Source: CTSoil-043 sp963821235 (GTDB taxonomy: Bacteria > Chloroflexota > Limnocylindria > Limnocylindrales > CSP1-4). From it: a stretch of 64,000 nt of DNA. Position 1 is the stretch's first letter. Each line of letters begins with the position of its first letter. Both the position numbers and the translations under genes were made by a program. Below are positions 59,326 to 64,000 of the stretch, in pieces. The notes under the pieces are model-generated. The model was not told the origin of the DNA, ran no database searches, and worked only from the letters and a program-made list of their open reading frames with translations. The stretch covers positions 1,302,001 to 1,366,000 of the forward strand of contig CAWGCS010000001.1 of NCBI GenBank assembly GCA_963821235.1, in the 5' to 3' direction.

Positions 59326-62079
59326 ATGATCGACGTCGTCGGGCGCGGGCCCGAGATCGCCCGGGTGGTCCGCTGGTTCCGGGACGACGGCCCCGCGATG
59401 CTCCTTCTGAACGGATCGCCGGGCCTCGGCAAGACGACGATCTGGCGGGCGGCGATCGAGGACCTCCGCAGGAGCGGGGTCCATGTCCTCTCGAGCGCGC
59501 CGGCGGAGGCAGAGTCGCGGCTCTCGTTCTCCGGCCTGGCCGACCTGTTCGGCGCCGACTTCGCCGACATTCGGCCGGCCCTGCCGCCCCCGCAGGCGCG
59601 GGCCCTCGCGGTTGCCCTGCGCCTGGAGGACCCGGGCGACCGGCCCGTCGACGAGACGGCGGTTGCGCGGGGCGCACTGGAGGGCCTCCAGGTCGTGGCA
59701 CGGCGCCATGGCACCGTTCTCCTGGCAATCGATGACCTGCACTGGCTCGATGCGCCGAGCCTGGCCACGGTCGTCTACGTCGCCCGGCGGCTCGGTCCTC
59801 GCGATGGCGTCCGGATCCTGGCGACCCACCGCACGGGCGCGCCCGAGCCGAACGGCCTGGAACGGGCGCCGGCGATCGAGCGGATGGCGCTCGGACCGGT
59901 GAGCGTCGGCGGGATCCACAGGATCGTCCGCCTGCATGCGGGCATCTCGCTCCCCCGGCCGCGACTCCTCGAGATCCACGCGATGGCACACGGCAACCCG
60001 CTCCATGCCATCGAGCTCGCCCGGACGATGGGATCCGCGATCGCGCCCGACCCCGAGTCGCTGGCCGGCCTGTTCGCGTCTCGGATCGGCGCGTTGCCGC
60101 GGCACACCCGCGAGGCGCTGGTCCTGATCGCGGCATCCGCCGATCGCTCGACGGACCGTCTCGGTGCGGCCTGGGGCCGGCGACCCGACGCGGGGCGGGG
60201 CAACGAGTTCACCGATGCGGTCGAACCGGCGGTGACGGCCGACCTCGTGTCGATCGGCGGCGGGCAGGCCGGGCCCGTTCACCCGCTCGTCACGCACGTC
60301 GCGTACGAGGTTGCCGATCCCGGCCTCCGCCGGACCGCCCACCGCGTGCTCGCTGACACCGCCACCGATGACGAGGAGCGAGCCCTGCACCTCGGACGCT
60401 CGGTGGACGGTCCGAGCACCGAGGTCGCGGATGAGATCGAGTCAGCTGCCCGGAGCGTGCGCGCCCGCGGTGTCCGGGCCCTGAGCGCCGCCCTGTTCGA
60501 GACCGCCGCCACGCTCACGCCGTCATCGGCGATCGAGCATGTCGGGCGGCGTCGGCTCGCTGCCGCGTCGGCGTGGTTCGATGCGGGTGACACCCATCGC
60601 GTCGAGCGGATCCTCGAGCCTCTCGTCGACGCCTGGCCGGTCGGCGCGCAGCGGGCGGAGGCCCGCTGGCGGCTGGGGATCGCGCTCGACGAGGCGGGCC
60701 GGTGGCGGGAGGCGACGACCCTCTGGCGAGCGGCCCTGGAGGACGCCGACGATCCTGCGCTGCGATCGCAGGTCCGCTGCAGCCTCGCGATCACGGCCGT
60801 CTACACGCAAGCGGTGCCCGCGGCGGTCGACTGGGCGACGTCCGCCGTCGACGACGCCGAGCAATCCGGCGATCCTGCCGCCCTCGCCCGATCGCTGGCC
60901 GTCCATGCGTTCATCCTCGCCATGGGTGGTCGATCCGGAGGTACGGCGATCATGGATCGGGCGCTCGAGCTCGAGGCCACGATCGACGAGCATCTCGGCG
61001 AGTGGTCGCCGGCTGCGCTGGCCGCCGAGTGTGCCCGTCACGCCGGGGATGTCCCGGCCGCGCTGCGGCACTACGGGACGGTCCTCGACCGGGCGACGTC
61101 CCGCGGCGATGCGAACGTGGAGCAGTGGGCCGCGTTCGGCCTGGCGTCGGCGTCGATCCTCGTGGGCGACATCCGGCGCGCGTCGGAGCTCGCCGACCTC
61201 GTCCTCGACATCGCCGAGCAGACCGACGTCATGCGGATCCCCGCCCGCTCGCTGCGGGCTCACGTCGACGCGTATCGGGGCGAGATCGAGGCCGCCCGGA
61301 CGGTGCTCGCGGAGGCGATGTCGATGGCCCGGGCCGGCGACGAGGCGGCGCACCTCTTCGGCTGCTGCGTCGTCCTCGGGACCATCGAGACGTGCGCCGG
61401 CGACCTGCCGGCGGCGACGCTGGCCTTCCGTGAGGCGCGGTCCCTCGCGACCCGCCTGGGCATGGGGCACGCGACCGCGCTCCGGGCCGACCTCCTGGAG
61501 GCGGAGGCCGCTTCCGCGGTGGGCGAGCTGGCGCACGCTGACGAGGCCCTCGCGACCTTCCACGGACTGGTCGGCGAGACGCCGCCCCGCTGGTCGATCC
61601 CGATCCTTCGGCGCGCGATCGCGGCCCGGCTCGCGACGCGGGGCGATCCCGCGGCGGCCATCGCCGAGCTCGAGGCGGCCATCGCCGACGACGTCGCGCT
61701 GCCGCCGGACGTCGGGCGCGCACGCCTCGCCCTCGCGGCCGCGCTCCGTCGCGAGCGGCGGTACCGCCAGGCGCGGGACACCGCCGAGCTGGCGAGGACG
61801 CAGTTCGCCGACCTTGCGATGCCGCCGTTCGTCGCTGCGGCCGAGCGAGAGCTGGCGCGGATCCCGGGCCGACGCGCCGGGGCCGTGGGTGAGCTGACGA
61901 CCGCCGAGGCCCGGATCGCGGGGCTCGTCGCCGCTGGTCGGACCAACAGGGACGTGGCCACGGAGCTCGTCCTGAGCGTGAAGACGGTCGAGGTGACGCT
62001 CACGCGGGTGTACGAGAAGCTCGGCCTCCGGTCGCGGACCGAGCTCGCTGCCCACTTCCGGGATCATCCTCCCGGCTGA
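59326..62079 (+). CDS. large LuxR-family ATPase regulator (LAL-type)
   Basis: 917 residues from ATG 59326; no strong ribosome site, and earlier in-frame codons read through the cupredoxin fragment on the other strand. VGRGPEIARVVRWFRDDGPAMLLLNGSPGLGKTTIWRAAIEDL (Walker A GSPGLGKT), Walker B VLLAIDDLHWLDAPSLATVVYVARRL, LATHRTGAPEP, a TPR-like middle (about 360-850) and a LuxR helix-turn-helix from about 855 (LTTAEARIAGLVAAGRTNRDVATELVLSVKTVEVTLTRVYEKLGLRSRTELAAHF). Followed by a DUF4242-like protein and a lipoprotein on the same strand, its likely targets. Confidence 0.92.
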   Translation: MIDVVGRGPEIARVVRWFRDDGPAMLLLNGSPGLGKTTIWRAAIEDLRRSGVHVLSSAPAEAESRLSFSGLADLFGADFADIRPALPPPQARALAVALRLEDPGDRPVDETAVARGALEGLQVVARRHGTVLLAIDDLHWLDAPSLATVVYVARRLGPRDGVRILATHRTGAPEPNGLERAPAIERMALGPVSVGGIHRIVRLHAGISLPRPRLLEIHAMAHGNPLHAIELARTMGSAIAPDPESLAGLFASRIGALPRHTREALVLIAASADRSTDRLGAAWGRRPDAGRGNEFTDAVEPAVTADLVSIGGGQAGPVHPLVTHVAYEVADPGLRRTAHRVLADTATDDEERALHLGRSVDGPSTEVADEIESAARSVRARGVRALSAALFETAATLTPSSAIEHVGRRRLAAASAWFDAGDTHRVERILEPLVDAWPVGAQRAEARWRLGIALDEAGRWREATTLWRAALEDADDPALRSQVRCSLAITAVYTQAVPAAVDWATSAVDDAEQSGDPAALARSLAVHAFILAMGGRSGGTAIMDRALELEATIDEHLGEWSPAALAAECARHAGDVPAALRHYGTVLDRATSRGDANVEQWAAFGLASASILVGDIRRASELADLVLDIAEQTDVMRIPARSLRAHVDAYRGEIEAARTVLAEAMSMARAGDEAAHLFGCCVVLGTIETCAGDLPAATLAFREARSLATRLGMGHATALRADLLEAEAASAVGELAHADEALATFHGLVGETPPRWSIPILRRAIAARLATRGDPAAAIAELEAAIADDVALPPDVGRARLALAAALRRERRYRQARDTAELARTQFADLAMPPFVAAAERELARIPGRRAGAVGELTTAEARIAGLVAAGRTNRDVATELVLSVKTVEVTLTRVYEKLGLRSRTELAAHFRDHPPG

Positions 62080-62169
62080 CGTCGGCCGGCACTGGGTCTT
62101 CCCGGGCGACCAAAAGTCCGGGGAAAGCTCTGTAGCGGCGCGGCGACCGGGCTCGGTACGGTCCCGGCC

Positions 62170-62475
62170 ATGACGAACTTCGTCCTCGAAACCTACGTCC
62201 CGGGCGGCAGCCAGGAGCGATTCAGCGGCGAGGTGGACGGCCTCCGTCGTGTCGCAGGATCGACCGATCCGGCCGGCGTCGTCCGCCACCTCGCGTCGTA
62301 CCTGGTGCCGGGCGACGAGATGGGCTTCCATCTCGTCGAGGCCGCCACGGCGGGCGACGTCGAGCGGACGGCCAGCCTGGCCGGGATCGAGGCGGAGCGG
62401 ATCGTCGAGGCCGTCGACGTCGAATCGGACCGCTGGGTCCACGTCGACGGCCCGCGCAAAGGAGGAGGGGGATGA
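62170..62475 (+). CDS. small DUF4242-like protein
   Basis: 101 residues. FVLETYVPGGSQERFSGEVDG and VRHLASYLVPGDEMGFHLVEAATAGDVERTASLAGIEAERIVEAVD match the pattern of DUF4242/muconolactone-isomerase-like ferredoxin-fold proteins (a single beta-alpha-beta-beta-alpha-beta unit), some described as nickel-binding. Overlaps the lipoprotein start by 4 bases (ATGA). Confidence 0.6.
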   Translation: MTNFVLETYVPGGSQERFSGEVDGLRRVAGSTDPAGVVRHLASYLVPGDEMGFHLVEAATAGDVERTASLAGIEAERIVEAVDVESDRWVHVDGPRKGGGG

Positions 62476-62988
62476 TGTCGATCCGATCATCGGGCGCATT
62501 CGCGCTGCTGGTCGCGCTGCTGGTGGCCGGGTGTGGCAGCTCGGCCGCCACGAGCGCTCCCGCCGACGTCGGCACGGGCAGCGGGAGCGGAGCGACTCCG
62601 GCCGCATCGGCGGATGCGGGGAGCGGGACCGCGGACACGCCGGCTCCCGCTGCCCCGGTCGAGCCCGGCGGCGGCGCGGCGGAGGACGCGGCCAAGGTCG
62701 GCGAGCAGCTCGTGCCGCCGAACTCCACCGAGGCCATGAAGACGACCACGGACACCTACTGGTACGTCACGTACGAGTCCACCGACTCGCCCGACGCCCT
62801 GAAGGCCTACTACGAGAGCCAGATCCCGAAGACCGGCCTGAAGATCATCTCCACGACGTCGGTGAGCGGCAGCTACGTCTGGGTGATCGCGCGCGACGAA
62901 TTCGGGCGCCTTCGGCGGCTCGGTCACGGCGGCGCCGTCGGGGAACGGGTCGGGCAGCTCGGTGATCGTCGCGGTCGGCAGCAGCTAG
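62472..62988 (+). pseudogene. lipoprotein with a +1 frameshift near its end
   Basis: Lipoprotein signal SGAFALLVALLVAGCGSS, a Gly/Ala/Pro/Thr-rich linker, then a folded part (EQLVPPNSTEAMKTTTDTYWYVTYESTDSPDALKAYYESQIPKTGLKIISTTSVSGSYVWVIARD). At about 62899 the frame slips: the +1 frame reads NSGAFGGSVTAAPSGNGSGS, SVIVAVGSS and stops at TAG 62986, the natural-looking end; the original frame runs on as random Arg-rich sequence to 63551. One extra base in GACGAATTCG explains this. Product would be about 171 residues. Assembly error or recent mutation. Confidence 0.65.
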
Positions 62989-63027
62989 CCAGTCCCGGAG
63001 CGTGCGACCCGCCCCAGGGTCCACGGC

Positions 63028-63267
63028 ATGGGCCCGCAGCGGCCGGCGCCCTCGGCGGCGCCGGTCGGGCCCGTCGGCGACCTCACCCACGACGTCGGGC
63101 TGATGGCGCAGGGCAAGGTGCCCAGCATCGGCGACCGGGCCGAGAGTGCGGCCTCGTCGAAGCGAGTGATGGAGCTTGCGACTCGTCTCGGCCATGCCGC
63201 CATCCTGCCCGCGCACGATCCAGGGACCGCGGCGCGCCTCCGGGTTGCAGGAGGGCGGGCTCTCTGA
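63028..63267 (+). pseudogene. possible C-terminal remnant of a metallo-beta-lactamase-fold hydrolase
   Basis: VGDLTHDVGLMAQGKVPSIG, SSKRVMELATRLGHAAILPA, HDPGTAARLRVAGG resembles the last part of MBL-fold (AHL-lactonase-like) proteins: G-D-L-T-H metal strand and P-x-H-D-P near the end. The HxHxDH core is absent upstream. Weak, short evidence. The rest of 62989-63430 (442 bases) shows no other gene. Confidence 0.35.
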
Positions 63268-63430
63268 ATCACGTCGGGTGTCGACGTTCCTATCCGGGCC
63301 GTCCACGCGTGAATGGCTGTGGCGCCCGACAGGATTCGAGCGCGCCTGAACAACAACCGCTGGCGCGGGTACGACTGCGGCCGGGAGAGTCCCGACCGGC
63401 CCGCAACCGTCACGCCCTCGGCGCTTCCGG

Positions 63431-64000
63431 CTATGCGAGGCCTCGCGCCGCCCACGCCACGGCGATGACCACGAACGGCTCCGAGAGAACCCGTCGCCGG
63501 CACTCGTCGCGCAGCTCCACGCGCCGGTCCGCATCGAGGCTCGCCAGGTAGGCGCCGGCGGGGCCAACGCCGCGCGTGAACGGCTCCCACCAGGCGTCGA
63601 AGGTCGGGTGCTCGAGGCGCACGGAGAGTGCGGTCGTCTCGATCTCACGCAGCCCGGCGGCCCCGAACAGCTCGGTCAGGTGGCCCGCGCGGGTGCCTGG
63701 GAGGTCGGACTCATCGTCGACATCCGGGTCGAGCGCACGAGCAGCGCCCCAGAAGAGATGGAGAGGTCCCTTGACCCCGCCGTGATCCCATACGCACGCG
63801 GCGACGACGCCATCTCGCCGGGTCACGCGGGCCATCTCGGTCAGCCCCGCGATCGGATCCTTCATGAAGTGGACGACGAGCTGCGCGAGGGCGGCGTCGA
63901 AGGCCCCATCCGGGAACGGCACCTGCTCGGCAGCCGCTCGTCGAACGTCGACGCCAGGGTGGCGTGCCCGGGTCGCGGCAACGAAGGGCTCGGACGGGTC
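63431..64000 (-). CDS. SAM-dependent methyltransferase (partial, 5' end outside window)
   Basis: 190 residues seen, open to the right edge. DPSEPFVAATRARHPGVDVR, RAAAEQVPFPDGAFDAALAQ, LVVHFMKDPIAGLTEMARVTRRDGVVAACVWD match class I methyltransferases from motif II onward (PFPDGAFDAAL, then the conserved MARV-x-R-x-G strand). The C-terminal region EHPTFDAWWEPFTRGVGPAGAYLASL is typical of Methyltransf_11-type proteins with unknown small substrates. Motif I lies beyond the window. Confidence 0.85.
   Translation of the reverse strand, partial: DPSEPFVAATRARHPGVDVRRAAAEQVPFPDGAFDAALAQLVVHFMKDPIAGLTEMARVTRRDGVVAACVWDHGGVKGPLHLFWGAARALDPDVDDESDLPGTRAGHLTELFGAAGLREIETTALSVRLEHPTFDAWWEPFTRGVGPAGAYLASLDADRRVELRDECRRRVLSEPFVVIAVAWAARGLA

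Noticed and set aside
59005..60390. 461-codon minus-strand frame over the LAL regulator
   Set aside because: Only its last about 45 codons are meaningful (cupredoxin fragment); the rest mirrors the regulator coding frame.
62098..62127. Hairpin TTCCCGG...CCGGGGAA as intrinsic terminator of the LAL gene
   Set aside because: One bulged base, no T-run, and a downstream gene that may be cotranscribed; too weak to call.
1..64000. tRNA, rRNA, CRISPR arrays, insertion sequences
   Set aside because: Gaps were read for T-loop-like boxes, repeated spacers and transposase or integrase motifs; none was found.

Overview
The window is about 70% G+C, with dense gene packing, many stop/start overlaps (ATGA, GTGA, or 8-base overlaps) and several probable leaderless transcripts. 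It carries no rRNA, tRNA or ribosomal protein gene, so taxonomy rests on gene content: membrane-anchored beta-propellers paired with ECF sigma factors, LuxR-type AAA regulators, a UvrD helicase with an HRDC domain, an SH3-CAP-SH3-SpoIID protein and a LiaF/PspC stress operon. This suits a high-GC soil or freshwater Chloroflexota (Limnocylindria-like), with Actinobacteriota as the alternative. I see no prophage, insertion sequence, CRISPR array or integrase; this looks like chromosomal sequence with many orphan regulators.

1-4,300 (minus strand) is a compact extracytosolic flavin/electron-transfer operon: apbE, a stand-alone ferric-reductase-like di-heme membrane protein, an OmpR/HK two-component pair, a 95-residue one-helix protein with a candidate ApbE flavinylation motif, and a GtrA-type protein cut by the window edge. 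apbE and the small protein share a conserved leader. 4,490-11,620 holds a zinc-ribbon protein, a Tm-1-like protein, a divergent TetR/SnoaL pair, a DinB-like protein and an MgtA-type Mg2+ ATPase. 11,700-20,920 encodes envelope or secreted proteins (SH3-CAP-SH3-SpoIID, GH63-like glycosidase, an exported barrel protein) and the first ECF sigma/beta-propeller pair. 20,926-29,814 carries a frameshifted uvrD2-like helicase, a GNAT, a MacB-like ABC exporter, and NAD synthesis (nadA-nadC convergent with nadB).

29,979-35,208 contains a small membrane protein, an ECF sigma factor with a membrane partner, and an envelope-stress module in which a NarL-type regulator gene runs tail to tail into a LiaF-PspC-histidine kinase operon. 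The promoters of that operon and of the ABC exporter 9 kb away share a 62-bp element with identical internal spacing, implying one regulon. 35,346-46,506 is a mosaic of small enzymes and regulators (SnoaL, DUF3788, leaderless ArsR-VOC pair, FAD oxidoreductase, MFS, methyltransferases, TetR with its oxidoreductase target, DUF2938, duplicated C_GCAxxG_C_C protein) with two decayed genes. 46,664-51,911 has two more ECF/beta-propeller pairs (PD40 and Kelch) flanking a serine hydrolase; these two sigma genes share a 47-bp promoter architecture. 52,256-64,000 contains a pterin dehydratase-VOC fusion, two large LuxR-family ATPase regulators around small exported proteins and a hydrolase, a truncated blue-copper fragment, a frameshifted lipoprotein and a partial methyltransferase.

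The most interesting system candidates are the minimal flavinylation operon at the left end, the three ECF sigma/beta-propeller pairs, and the two-promoter LiaF/ABC-exporter regulon. Several +1 frameshifts could be true decay or base-insertion errors in the assembly, and are marked.
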